64,000 bases of DNA from an uncultured Eubacteriales bacterium (GCA_902776285.1 CACYPK010000008.1:1-64000), one strand, 5' to 3'; positions 23,164 to 31,874 are shown, counted from the first letter of the stretch. Notes: generated from the sequence alone by a model not told the origin. Translations and numbers: made by a program.

Positions 23164-23381
23164 GCGGTGCGTACATACCCCGCACCGGGTAATCTGAGGC
23201 CGCCGGCACTAAATGCTTTCTTTGATCATATCGGCGTTGCCGCAATGTAGAAAGCATTGATCTTCGGCGGCAAGCGCCTCCGATAGATGCGACTGACGAG
23301 CTTTAGCGAAGTCAGAGCTTAGTACCGCTGCGAGCCGAAGCTTAGCGAGAGCGGGCCCGGAAGGGTGTATGTACGCGCCGC
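23164..23381. repeat. Palindrome-bounded small element between htpG and the CooC-like gene
   Basis: A 218-bp stretch bounded by 15-bp inverted arms (GCGGTGCGTACATAC at 23164-23178, its complement with one mismatch at 23367-23381). Inside lie copy 3 of a 75-nt structured repeat (23212-23286) and two related hairpin words (AGCTTTAGCGAAG and AAGCTTAGCGAGA). It resembles a small non-autonomous element or large structured RNA. No gene fits in it. Confidence 0.6.
23212..23286 (+). repeat. 75-nt structured repeat, copy 3
   Basis: Aligns end to end with copies at 42746-42818 and 44342-44414. Conserved plan: outer stem AATGCTTTCT/AGAAAGCATT, inner hairpin CGGC-GTT-GCCG, then a second hairpin (TCGGCGG ... 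CCTCCGA) whose stem differs in sequence from the other copies while pairing is mostly kept. Confidence 0.65.
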
Positions 23382-23391
23382 TCTTTAACGC

Positions 23392-25305
23392 CTAAAACAG
23401 ACTGCAGATGATGTCGGTATATGCGCTCGGATCCTGAATAGGAAGTCCCGCGATCAGCAGCGCCTGATTGAGCAGCACCTCGCACATCTTCTTTGCTCTC
23501 TCCGGATCGTCGATGCGGGCTCTGTCGAGAGCCAGGAACGCGTCGTGATCCACATTGAGCTCGAGTATGCGCTTGGCCTTCATACCAAGTTCAGGGTTGA
23601 CCGCCGTGAAGTACTTCTCCATCTCGAAGGTGATACCTTCGCCGCTAGACAGGCAGACAGGGTGGGTCCTGAGCTTGGTGGTCGCCTTTACGACGTCCAC
23701 TCTGTCGCCCAGTGTCTCCTTTACGAAGTCGAAGGTGTCCTTGAACGTCTTGTTCATGGTCTCTTCGTCTTTGCCGTCGCCCAGGTCGAAGTCACCGTCT
23801 ATGACGGACATGAACTTCTTTTCCTTGTAGTTCCTGAACATGTCAGGGATGAAGCCGTCCGTGCTTTCGATAAAGTAGAGTATCTCTATGCCTCTTTCCT
23901 TCAGTATCTCGGTCTGCGGCATTTTGTCGACCGCTTCGAGGCTGTCTCCGGTTGCATAGTAGATGTACTCCTGATCGTCCTTCATCCTCTCAACGTATTC
24001 CGCGAGAGTGACCGGCTTCTCCTCTGTAGATGACCAGAACATCAGGAAGTCCTGCAGCTGTTCCTTATATTTGCCGTAATCGTCGAGTGCGCACAGCTTG
24101 AGCTGGCGGCCGAAGCTCTTGTAGAACTTCTCGTACTCCTCGCGGTTCTTGTCGCGCATCTCCTCGAGCTTGGATCTTATCTTTTTCTCAAGGTTCTGCG
24201 AGATCAGTCTCAGCTGCCTGTCATGCTGCAGCATCTCGCGCGAGATGTTGAGCGACAGGTCAGGGGAGTCGACGACGCCTCTGACAAAGTTGAAATATTC
24301 GGGCAGAAGCTCCTTGCACTGGTCCATGATGAGAACGCCGGAACTGTAGAGCTGCAGACCGCCGGTGAAGTCGTCCGTGTAGTACTTGTTAGGCACTTTC
24401 TCCGGAATGAACATCAGGGCGTCGTAACTCACTATGCCCTCTACGGAGACTGTGATCGTCTCAAGAGGAGTCATATCGTCCTGGAATGTTGCCTTGTAGA
24501 ACTCGTCGTATTCCTCCTTGGTGACCTCGGCTTTTTTACGCTGCCAGAGCGGCACCATTGAGTTGAACACTTCGTATTCGAAGACTTCCTCGAATTCAGG
24601 GTTCTCCGGATCAGAGCCCTCCTTGATGCGCGGCTGCGGCATCAGCATCTTTATCGGGAAGCGGATGTAGTCGGAATACTTCTTGACCAGCTTGTAGATA
24701 GGGTATTCCCTCATGTACTTGCTGAACTCGTCCTCGGTCTCGCCGTCCTGCCTGATGTGCATGATGACGTCCGTGCCGTGTCCGTCTCTTTCCGCTTCCT
24801 CGATGCTGTATCCGCCCGCTCCCTCGGACACCCACTTATAGGCCTTGTCCGAACCGTACTTTTTGCTGACCACTTCGACCTTGTCTGACACCATGAAAGC
24901 GGAGTAGAAACCGACTCCGAACTGCCCTATGATGTCGACCTCGCCTGTGTGATCGTCAGTTGTGCTCTTCGCGGCCTTGGAGTCTTTCTCGAGCTGCTCG
25001 CTGAATTTGCTGCTGCCTGAGAAAGCGATCGTACCGAGGTTCTTTTCGAGCTCCTGCTCGTCCATGCCGATCCCGTTGTCGCTGACCGTAAGAGTACGGT
25101 TCTCCTTGTCAAGAGTGATAATGATCTCGTAATCACTGCGGTTCTCTCCGACCGACGGATCGGTCAGGGCGAGATAGCACATCTTATCGATGGCATCCGA
25201 CGCGTTTGAGATGATCTCACGAAGGAAGATCTCCTTGTGCGTGTAGATCGAGTTGATCATCATGTCCAGCAGACGCTGGGATTCGGCTTTGAACTTTTTC
25301 TTCAT
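23392..25305 (-). CDS. htpG: Molecular chaperone HtpG (Hsp90)
   Basis: ATP-dependent Hsp90-family chaperone of 637 residues, standard size. The GHKL ATP-binding motifs are visible: IISNASDAIDK (residue 34), VSDNGIGMDE (near 80) and IGQFGVGFYSAFMVS near 127. The middle domain includes RGVVDSPDLSLNISREMLQ, and the C-terminal dimerisation region is present. It starts 25 bp downstream of the small membrane protein that follows dehydratase pair 2, so it appears to be expressed with the dehydratase genes, an unusual setting. Confidence 0.96.
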   Translation of the reverse strand: MKKKFKAESQRLLDMMINSIYTHKEIFLREIISNASDAIDKMCYLALTDPSVGENRSDYEIIITLDKENRTLTVSDNGIGMDEQELEKNLGTIAFSGSSKFSEQLEKDSKAAKSTTDDHTGEVDIIGQFGVGFYSAFMVSDKVEVVSKKYGSDKAYKWVSEGAGGYSIEEAERDGHGTDVIMHIRQDGETEDEFSKYMREYPIYKLVKKYSDYIRFPIKMLMPQPRIKEGSDPENPEFEEVFEYEVFNSMVPLWQRKKAEVTKEEYDEFYKATFQDDMTPLETITVSVEGIVSYDALMFIPEKVPNKYYTDDFTGGLQLYSSGVLIMDQCKELLPEYFNFVRGVVDSPDLSLNISREMLQHDRQLRLISQNLEKKIRSKLEEMRDKNREEYEKFYKSFGRQLKLCALDDYGKYKEQLQDFLMFWSSTEEKPVTLAEYVERMKDDQEYIYYATGDSLEAVDKMPQTEILKERGIEILYFIESTDGFIPDMFRNYKEKKFMSVIDGDFDLGDGKDEETMNKTFKDTFDFVKETLGDRVDVVKATTKLRTHPVCLSSGEGITFEMEKYFTAVNPELGMKAKRILELNVDHDAFLALDRARIDDPERAKKMCEVLLNQALLIAGLPIQDPSAYTDIICSLF

Positions 25306-25330
25306 TTTGCGTTAACTTCTTTCTTGTTTT

Positions 25331-25537
25331 TTATTGCATGTATTCAGTATCGAGCTGCTCGTACGGTACCGTATGCGGATCTCTTCTCTCCATGTTGTCG
25401 AAGTGGTTCTTCATGAACGGCTCAACAACGTAGTAGAGCAGCTTGCCGTCGAGGTCGAAGTAGAATACGCAGAACAGTCCGGCATAAGCGAGAGCGGCGA
25501 TGCCGAGCGTCTTCTTAATGATTTTCTTTGCCTTCAT
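25331..25537 (-). CDS. Small single-span membrane protein, dehydratase-linked (copy 2)
   Basis: A 68-residue protein with a basic N-terminus (MKAKKIIKKTLG), one membrane span (residues about 9-27) and the post-span motif FDLDGKLLYYVVEPF, ending in an acidic tail (YEQLDTEYMQ). It is the paralogue of the 60-residue product at 18182-18364; both sit just downstream of dehydratase-system genes. It is 14 bp after alpha subunit 2 and 25 bp before htpG. Function unknown. Confidence 0.75.
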   Translation of the reverse strand: MKAKKIIKKTLGIAALAYAGLFCVFYFDLDGKLLYYVVEPFMKNHFDNMERRDPHTVPYEQLDTEYMQ

Positions 25538-25551
25538 TACCGGCCTCCTTT

Positions 25552-27189
25552 CTACCAGCTGTCGATATCGTCAAAGTCGAGCAGTGACGGATCGAGCGGT
25601 TCTTCGCCCATTACTGTGAACATGTAGTCGTTGATGATCTGTCTGATCTGCGATCTTGGAACTGTTCTCTTGTCAGGCAGAGCGTGCGGCATCCAGATTG
25701 CGTGGATGTTGCGGGCTCTGAACTCGTCTTCGAAGAGTCCTACGACACCCTGCATGCCCTTGCACTGCAGCTGGTCGTACATCATGACCATGTCGCAGTT
25801 GAACTTTTCCATGTTCTCCCAGAGTTCGAAGATGTGCTGCAGTCCGCCTACAGCCATTCTTCTCATCGGAGCCCACTCGTGATATTTCGCGATATCCATC
25901 AGGCAGTTTTCGTAAGTATCCGTCCTGATATCGAGGTCGAACATCAGCGAGTCCATGTTGATGATGGTGTTGAGGCCCCAGCAGTTGTAAGCCCATGTGC
26001 ACCATGCTGAGTAATACAGCGGAGCGCATGACCATGCGATGACTCTGTGTCTCGTCATAGGGAAGGTGTTGATGTCTTCGTTTACGCACTTCTCCATGAT
26101 CTTTCTGACCTTGGCATCAACATCATGCCAGAATGGTCTCTCGCCGTACTGCGAGTAGAAGATCCTGTACAGAGCCTGAGCTACGCCGTTGATAGGATAG
26201 CTGTGAGTATTCGCGGCTACGTCCCATTTCTCTCTCTCGAACTGGTTCTGCTTGTTCTGCAGCTCAATGTGTTTCTTCAGTTCTTCCCAGTGGAACTCAA
26301 GTCCTGTCTGCTCTTCCATGAATCTCCAGGCCATCTCGATTTCCTTGGCGCAGTTTTCGAGAACGGAATCGTCGTCGAACTGCATTACCTGAGGCATCGC
26401 GAAGAGCGGCTTGTTCATCATCCAGTCCTGAATGACGGATGTTCCTACCGAGCTGTCGCAGGCTTCGTTTGTAGTAACCATCGCGACATATGAATCAGGA
26501 ACATCATCCTCGATGTAGATGCCTGCCTCGGCCTGGCACATCGGACAAGGGTCGCCCGGAAGTCCGTAAGCCTGGACCGCGTCGATGTAGTTAAGTACTG
26601 TGTGGTTGTTGCAGTGGCATGTTACGAAGTACGGGATCATCTGTGTCGGCAGGTAATAGCCGCCCTGATCCATGTACGGATAAATGACTCCGCCCCATAC
26701 TGTCTCGTCTGTACCGATCGTCTTAGCTCTGAGCGCCGGATCTCCGCCGATATTGAGGTCTCTGTTAAAGAATCCGGTGATCTGGTACAGGCACGCGCTT
26801 ACGATACCTCTGAAGTGCCATGCGGACGCGGCGAGTGTCTCGCCTCTCATTCCCTCAAGGCATCTGTCGAACCAGTGCATTACGGTCAGGTATGTCTGGC
26901 CCATCCATCTGTATCTCCATGTTCCCTTGAGGAACTGGACCAGGCCCTTAGGGCCGCCGCCGTAAACCATGATGTCGCGAACGATCATTCCGTAGTTGTA
27001 CAGCCAGATGTTGTTGAAGTAGTACATGGTATCCTTGAAACCACGCCACTCTCTGTGCTTGTAAAGACCTGTCTTAGGAATATACAGGTCGCCAAGACGT
27101 CTTTCACCGTGAGGCTTGCCATACCAGAAGTCCCTTGCAGCCTTCTTGACGTCGAGGTCTTTAAGTTTGCTTAAATCAGGTTTCTTCAT
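25552..27189 (-). CDS. 2-hydroxyacyl-CoA dehydratase family, alpha-type subunit 2
   Basis: A 545-residue alpha-type subunit with the same conserved cysteine sites as alpha 1 and alpha 3 (ACDSSVGTS, YNCWGLNTIINMDS, QCKGMQGVVGLF) and the shared N-terminal YKHREWRGFKDTMYYF block. It lacks the 70-80-residue N-terminal extension of alpha 1. It begins 3 bp after the beta 2 stop. The protein should form a heterodimer with beta 2, each subunit holding a [4Fe-4S] cluster, and be activated by the ATPase at 18383-19174. The CoA-ester substrate cannot be read from sequence. Confidence 0.88.
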   Translation of the reverse strand: MKKPDLSKLKDLDVKKAARDFWYGKPHGERRLGDLYIPKTGLYKHREWRGFKDTMYYFNNIWLYNYGMIVRDIMVYGGGPKGLVQFLKGTWRYRWMGQTYLTVMHWFDRCLEGMRGETLAASAWHFRGIVSACLYQITGFFNRDLNIGGDPALRAKTIGTDETVWGGVIYPYMDQGGYYLPTQMIPYFVTCHCNNHTVLNYIDAVQAYGLPGDPCPMCQAEAGIYIEDDVPDSYVAMVTTNEACDSSVGTSVIQDWMMNKPLFAMPQVMQFDDDSVLENCAKEIEMAWRFMEEQTGLEFHWEELKKHIELQNKQNQFEREKWDVAANTHSYPINGVAQALYRIFYSQYGERPFWHDVDAKVRKIMEKCVNEDINTFPMTRHRVIAWSCAPLYYSAWCTWAYNCWGLNTIINMDSLMFDLDIRTDTYENCLMDIAKYHEWAPMRRMAVGGLQHIFELWENMEKFNCDMVMMYDQLQCKGMQGVVGLFEDEFRARNIHAIWMPHALPDKRTVPRSQIRQIINDYMFTVMGEEPLDPSLLDFDDIDSW

Positions 27190-27192
27190 GTC

Positions 27193-28380
27193 TTAGCCCT
27201 CCTGGATCTTCTTGAGCTCTACGCTCTCAACGAAAGCCTGGAATCTTGTCCTGAGCTGTCCGGACGCCGTGTTGATGTACTCCTTCTCGATGGAGCATAC
27301 CGGGTATCCGAAGTCTCTTGGCAGAACGATCGTGTCGATCATTCTCTCAAAGCTCCAGTATTCACAGAACTTGTTGGATTCCACGATGATACCGTCTGCC
27401 TTGTATTCCTTTGCGTAGTCTGCCAGCACCTTCTTGCGGTGTCTCATCTCCTGCTGCTCCATGAATCTCGCGCACTGGCTTGTCAGCAGATAGTGTCTGG
27501 CGACCGCTGTCAGAGGATCTTCGCCCTCCTTGATGTCGATGTGCTGTCTGGACTCGAGCGAGCCGTAGCAGTGTCTGTCGGCTACCACGAGAGCTCCGCA
27601 GCCTTCGATCAGCTTGATGAAGTCAGGGTCGTCGTTCTCGGAACCTGCGAGCAGGACCTTGATCTTATAGTTAGGCTTGTCGTCAGGCTCTCTTTTCTTG
27701 AGCTCCTCGAGTGTCTCTCTGAGTTTGTCGATGATGAGATACTTAGGGCATACCATCGATACAAGATTGATAACGCTGAACTCGTAACCTGTAATGGTAG
27801 GGTTGTCGAGTTTGCGGAAGTTGCCGATCTCAGTGATGATATCGTTAACTTCGTTGTTCATCTTGATCGCCTTCAGGATGGCCTCGTCGGAAGTGTCGAC
27901 TCCGTACTCTTTAGCAAGGAAATCGAGAACTTTGATCTTCAGCTGCTTCCTGTAGTGATCGATGCTGTTCTCGTTCTTCTTGAACGGAACGTCGGTGAAT
28001 GAAGTCTTGAACGTAGCGTTGTTGATAACGTCGCCCATATACTCGAGATGCTCCTGGAATCTGCATGTTACCGTGCAGGTCTCTGTAGCGAGCTGGGCGT
28101 CGATGAAGTTGAATCCGCCCTCCAGAGCTCTCTCGAGAAGGGATCTGCCGTAGTGGCATGTACGTCCGGACATGTAGTAAGAAGCCATGTCAGGCGATGT
28201 GCACCTAGGCGCTCTCAGTCTTACTGCGAAGCAGCCCGGCAGATCGAGGAGGACTTCAGGCATAAAGTAGCATGTGTAACCGAGACACAGATTGCCGTCT
28301 TCCTTGCCCTTGCGCACGAGCTCGTTGTTAGCTTCCTGCAGCAGGTCCTCAAAGTAGATCAGATGCTTTAAGTCACGCAT
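27193..28380 (-). CDS. 2-hydroxyacyl-CoA dehydratase family, beta-type subunit 2
   Basis: A 395-residue beta-type subunit with the family landmarks: RDLKHLIYFEDLLQEANNE at the start, CHYGRSLLERALEGGFNF near 75, TCTVTCRFQEH near 103, FCEYWSFERMI near 345 and the ending SGQLRTRFQAFVESVELKKIQ. It is the first gene of the longest same-strand run in the window (beta 2, alpha 2, membrane protein, htpG, CooC-like, beta 1, alpha 1, activator) and has a clear promoter 136 bp upstream. Confidence 0.9.
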   Translation of the reverse strand: MRDLKHLIYFEDLLQEANNELVRKGKEDGNLCLGYTCYFMPEVLLDLPGCFAVRLRAPRCTSPDMASYYMSGRTCHYGRSLLERALEGGFNFIDAQLATETCTVTCRFQEHLEYMGDVINNATFKTSFTDVPFKKNENSIDHYRKQLKIKVLDFLAKEYGVDTSDEAILKAIKMNNEVNDIITEIGNFRKLDNPTITGYEFSVINLVSMVCPKYLIIDKLRETLEELKKREPDDKPNYKIKVLLAGSENDDPDFIKLIEGCGALVVADRHCYGSLESRQHIDIKEGEDPLTAVARHYLLTSQCARFMEQQEMRHRKKVLADYAKEYKADGIIVESNKFCEYWSFERMIDTIVLPRDFGYPVCSIEKEYINTASGQLRTRFQAFVESVELKKIQEG

Positions 28381-28515
28381 TATGTGTCACCTTACCTCTC
28401 CCTCTCTTTGATAAAATGCTCATAAGAAACTGACGCGCTCTTGTCTTTCTGCACACGCGAAACCGCGGAACTGACATTGAGCAATCAGTTTTCCTACAAT
28501 AATATTACTGAGTTT

Positions 28516-28545
28516 ATTTTACGGCTTGCGTTATAATTGTGTCAA
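28516..28545 (-). promoter_or_regulatory. Predicted promoter of dehydratase operon 2
   Basis: Minus-strand TTGACA (28540-28545) and TAAAAT (28516-28521) with an 18-bp spacer, a near-consensus promoter leaving a 5' untranslated region of about 130 nt before beta 2. Confidence 0.65.
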
Positions 28546-28621
28546 TGACGCGGAGGCGTGGAAACTGTCTAATACGATTTGGTTTTTGTATTTTTTTGAT
28601 ACAATATTTGAGCTTTATTTA

Positions 28622-28640
28622 TATCCCCCATATAGGGTTG
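28622..28640. promoter_or_regulatory. Possible operator, copy upstream of dehydratase operon 2
   Basis: TATCCCCCATATAGGGTTG matches, at 14 of 19 positions, the palindrome at 42621-42639 in the promoter of dehydratase pair 3. It lies upstream of both the beta 2 promoter and the divergent His-rich gene. The match is short, so treat it as tentative. Confidence 0.35.
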
Positions 28641-28755
28641 TAAATACTGAAAAAAGCCACAACATTTGATACAATATACGGGCAGGAAAACAACGGCTCC
28701 GTGGCCGGTCAACGCGGCCGCGGACACAGGGAAAAGCATAAATTGGAGGCATAAA

Positions 28756-29118
28756 ATGTGCACTGAAAACAAAGCAGTCAACGCGGCCGCGGATCACGAG
28801 CACGAGGTCCACGAACACGACCACGCGCACACTCACGAGCATGAGCACTGCGGTCACACTCACACGCATACTCACGCTGACGGAACCGCTCATTCGCACG
28901 CTCACACCCACACGCACGCGACTGCTTCTTCACCGGAAGAGGCGCTCGCTTTGCTGAAGTACATGCTCGACCATAACAGGCATCACGCCGAGGAGCTACA
29001 CGACCTGGCTCACTCCTTTGACGATGTCACCGCCGACCTCATCCACGACGCGGTCGACAAGCTGGGCGAGAGCAACGACCTTATAGAGCAGGCTCTGTCT
29101 CTCATAACAAACGCGTAA
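28756..29118 (+). CDS. Histidine-rich metal-binding protein
   Basis: A 120-residue soluble protein. I take the ATG at 28756, behind TTGGAGG. Residues about 14-55 hold 18 histidines, mostly as HxH repeats with one cysteine (EHCGHTHTHTH), a typical nickel, cobalt or zinc store. Residues 60-120 form an amphipathic helical domain (PEEALALLKYMLDHNRHHAEELHDLAHSF) with three more histidines. The layout, a His tail plus helical domain at about 115 residues, recalls CooJ, but here the His-rich part is N-terminal. It is divergent from dehydratase operon 2, in a window that also has CooC- and CooT-like genes. Confidence 0.8.
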   Translation: MCTENKAVNAAADHEHEVHEHDHAHTHEHEHCGHTHTHTHADGTAHSHAHTHTHATASSPEEALALLKYMLDHNRHHAEELHDLAHSFDDVTADLIHDAVDKLGESNDLIEQALSLITNA

Positions 29119-29136
29119 CATTGCGGCAAAACAAAA

Positions 29137-29162
29137 GCGGCGGAAGGGATGCCTTCCGCCGC
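29137..29162. terminator. Bidirectional terminator
   Basis: GCGGCGGAAGG and CCTTCCGCCGC form an 11-bp stem with a 4-nt loop, flanked by an A-run on the left and GGTTTT on the right. It separates the convergent His-rich and MATE genes. Confidence 0.85.
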
Positions 29163-29176
29163 GGTTTTATTGTCTT

Positions 29177-30931
29177 TTAAAGCCTGATGGTCAGAACGTT
29201 CAGTCCTATCAGGTTCTGGTATGTCATTTCCTTTGCCAGCTTGGAAACCATGCGTATGCCGATGTTCCTGAGAGGATCGTCCCCGCTCAGCAGATCCGCT
29301 CTCTCCATAGGGTCGAACGGTACGCAGTCGTCCTTTATGCGAAGCATCACTTCGCCGTCCTTATATGTCACATGCGCTTCTATCATGTGATCCTTCTCGT
29401 CTTTAGTGAATCCGTGGTCTACCACGTTGCCCGCCATCTCCTCAAGGCAGAGGGCAGCATAAAGGGAGGTTTTGCTGTCGAGTCCGTGTTTCTCGCAGAA
29501 ATCCTGCACGGTGACGGCGGTGCCGGTCACATCGGACATGCTCCGGACAGGAATGTCCAGGCGGTCTTCATCGGGCACTCCGAATCCCGGGCGGAGCATC
29601 AGAAAATCGTCTCCGCGAGGGAAGCGCCTGTTGAACACGCACGCGTAGCACAGTGACAGCAGCAGCGTCAGCGCGATGCCTATCGGGTTCGCCAGCCAGA
29701 CGCCGAGAGCTCCTATCTTAGGCGCGAGTATCAGCGACGGTATCACCATGGCGAAGAATCCGTCAAACACCGACAGTATGTTCACATAGATGTTGTGGCC
29801 GCATGCCTGCAGGTAATTCGCTATCACCTGGGCCAGCACTATGAACGGTATGCAGCTGCTGCATATTATGAAGAGCTGGCGGGTGAGCCTGTAAACTTCA
29901 GTCGTCTTGTCCGGGAAGAAGATCAGCGTCACCGGTCCGCTCAGCAGAAGCACGACAGCCGTCACGACAAGCGACATCGGGACAGTCTTCGACAGAGTCA
30001 TCCTGAGGAGCCTCCTGAGCGAGTCCTTGTCCTCCTCGCCGAAGAACACGCTCGCGAGCATCCTGAGCGTTGCTCCGGTGCCAAGAGCAAAGGCGTAGAG
30101 CAGACCGCTTATCATGCTGAACGCGGATTGCGCCGAGAGACCGTCATTGCCCGAATACATGAGGAGTATCCTGTTTATTGTGATGCCCCTCAAAGCGAGC
30201 ATGAACACAAGCACCGCTCCCGGCGCGCCGACGGCTATCATTGAGCCGAGCACCCTGAAGTCGATATGCTTGCATCCCATCTTGAGCTGCGACCTCCCGG
30301 TCTGGTAGTAAGGAACGAGTATGACCAGATATATCCAGTTGCTTATCGAGGTGGCCAGGGCAAGGCCCCATACACCCATTTTAAGCACCGCCACGAGCAG
30401 TATGTCGAGCGCGACATTCGATATGACCAGACCTGCTATGCCGGCGTATCCGCGCGCGCTCTGCCTTTCCATCTGCAGGAAAGCCGCGATCTGCTGCGCG
30501 AGCAGCATCGGGATGATGCCTACCGCGTATCCTCTTATGTATGTTATGAGAGCGGGCCTCAGCTCGCTGCTCGCGCCCAGGATATCCGCGATCGGTCCGG
30601 GCAATATTAAACTGACCGCCGTAAGCAAAGCTCCGGCGGTCAGTGCCGCGCCAAGATTCATCGTGAAGATGCTCTTCGTCTTTTCAAGGTCGCCGCTTCC
30701 CATCGACCTTCCGCAGAGGACGGCCGCTCCTCCGAGCAGCACCGCTCCCACGGCTGTCAGGGCGTTTATCATCGAAAAGTAAAGTCCGACGACACCTACG
30801 GTAGAAGAGTCAATACATCTTCCGGCTACAGCTCCGTCAACTATGAGGTTGACGGAACCCATCGCAACTATGAGTATCTGTACCGGCAGCAGCTTAAAGA
30901 ACAGCCGCTCCAGCATGGCGTTTTTATTCAT
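29177..30931 (-). CDS. MATE-family transporter fused to an anti-sigma-type ATPase domain
   Basis: A 584-residue fusion. Residues 1-440 form a MATE/MVF membrane carrier with about 12 spans, opening MLERLFFKLLPVQILIVAMGSVNLIVDG. After a short linker, residues about 470-584 form a HATPase_c_2 (RsbW-like) domain with the N-box LCLEEMAGNVVDHGF, the loop RIKDDCVPFDP and the G-box NIGIRMVSKLA. The carrier may export a drug or lipid-like compound; the ATPase half suggests regulation by phosphorylation or partner switching. It is the last of three minus-strand genes after a lipoprotein and a DUF4870-like gene. Confidence 0.85.
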   Translation of the reverse strand: MNKNAMLERLFFKLLPVQILIVAMGSVNLIVDGAVAGRCIDSSTVGVVGLYFSMINALTAVGAVLLGGAAVLCGRSMGSGDLEKTKSIFTMNLGAALTAGALLTAVSLILPGPIADILGASSELRPALITYIRGYAVGIIPMLLAQQIAAFLQMERQSARGYAGIAGLVISNVALDILLVAVLKMGVWGLALATSISNWIYLVILVPYYQTGRSQLKMGCKHIDFRVLGSMIAVGAPGAVLVFMLALRGITINRILLMYSGNDGLSAQSAFSMISGLLYAFALGTGATLRMLASVFFGEEDKDSLRRLLRMTLSKTVPMSLVVTAVVLLLSGPVTLIFFPDKTTEVYRLTRQLFIICSSCIPFIVLAQVIANYLQACGHNIYVNILSVFDGFFAMVIPSLILAPKIGALGVWLANPIGIALTLLLSLCYACVFNRRFPRGDDFLMLRPGFGVPDEDRLDIPVRSMSDVTGTAVTVQDFCEKHGLDSKTSLYAALCLEEMAGNVVDHGFTKDEKDHMIEAHVTYKDGEVMLRIKDDCVPFDPMERADLLSGDDPLRNIGIRMVSKLAKEMTYQNLIGLNVLTIRL

Positions 30932-30939
30932 TTATGGTT

Positions 30940-31860
30940 TTATTGAATTCCGCTGACAAGCGCGGTCACATCCTCAGCCGGCAGACCGTAGTCCGTGTCA
31001 CCGCCAAGGCCTTCTACGAGTATAGCGTAGTCGTAGGTGCCATCGTGCCAGATCGTCTTGGTCGCTTCACCCTCGCGGTTTCCGAAGCAGCTGACTTCGA
31101 AGTCGCCTACCTGAACATTCCAGTCGTACTTGTACTCGTTGTAATCGCCGGAAATGTCGCCTTCGTCCATCTCGTTATCTCTTGTTCCCTTGCGGATCAG
31201 CATCCCGACCGCCGGAAACTCAATGTCCGCGTCCGCGATGCCCTTCATGCATCTGTATTCATTGACCTTGACCTCTCCGAGGCTGATCGTCATGCCTTCA
31301 GGAACGGTGAATCCGTCGAGGCCCGCGCTCTTGGCAGCTGCCTCAGCCGACTCCGCTGTGGTCCAAGGATTGGCCACTCCGGTTGTTTCCGCTTCAGGGC
31401 CGTTCTCCGTGTACTCGAACACCATGCCGTCGGCAACGTGCTCCTGATCGTCCTGCCAGGTGAGCGTGACCGGATCGCCCTCAGCAAACGTTATGAAGCC
31501 GTGTCCGTTCATATAGACTTCTTCCTGCGACTTTACGTCTCCGTTGTCGTCATAGACATAATCGGTCCTCGCGCAGTCGTGAAACTCAAAGGTGAGCGTC
31601 GCCGGGTCGAAGGTCCCTGTCATTGTCCACGTGCTGTTTTCCCATGCGCTGCTTCCCCAGGTAACGAAAGCTCCCGCGCCGTCGTCACCCTGAGCTTCGA
31701 TGAATACGCTGGCTCTGTCGCACTGATAGAAGCCTACATAATTCATCACCGGGTTCTGCCCGTCATCAGGCATATCTTCACTGTTGCACGCTGTGAGTCC
31801 TACGACCGCTGTCATGAGCAGCGCCATCATCAGCGCAAAAATCTTTTTAGTCATTTTCAT
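30940..31860 (-). CDS. Predicted lipoprotein of unknown function
   Basis: A 306-residue exported protein with a type II signal peptide (MKMTKKIFALMMALLMTAVVG and lipobox LTAC at about residue 25). The mature part is acidic and rich in aromatic residues and glycine, with no domain I can name. It is 14 bp downstream of the DUF4870-like gene and 8 bp before the MATE fusion, so the three are probably one operon. The genes may act together at the membrane, but there is no direct evidence of role. Confidence 0.7.
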   Translation of the reverse strand: MKMTKKIFALMMALLMTAVVGLTACNSEDMPDDGQNPVMNYVGFYQCDRASVFIEAQGDDGAGAFVTWGSSAWENSTWTMTGTFDPATLTFEFHDCARTDYVYDDNGDVKSQEEVYMNGHGFITFAEGDPVTLTWQDDQEHVADGMVFEYTENGPEAETTGVANPWTTAESAEAAAKSAGLDGFTVPEGMTISLGEVKVNEYRCMKGIADADIEFPAVGMLIRKGTRDNEMDEGDISGDYNEYKYDWNVQVGDFEVSCFGNREGEATKTIWHDGTYDYAILVEGLGGDTDYGLPAEDVTALVSGIQ

Positions 31861-31874
31861 TCCCGTTACCTCCG

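Larger units (their letters stand above)
28381..28755. other. Divergent intergenic region, dehydratase operon 2 / His-rich gene
   Basis: Holds the minus-strand promoter of beta 2, a 19-bp palindrome-like site (28622-28640), two copies of TTGATACAATAT (about 28597 and 28666, the second an extended -10 for the His-rich gene), and the first of two direct repeats TCAACGCGGCCGCGGA (28708 and 28781). No additional gene was recognised. Confidence 0.55.

Noticed and set aside
28640..28755. Metal riboswitch ahead of the His-rich gene
   Set aside because: The leader has GC-rich hairpins and a GGGCAG word, but I could not fit the conserved core of a nickel-cobalt or cobalamin riboswitch.
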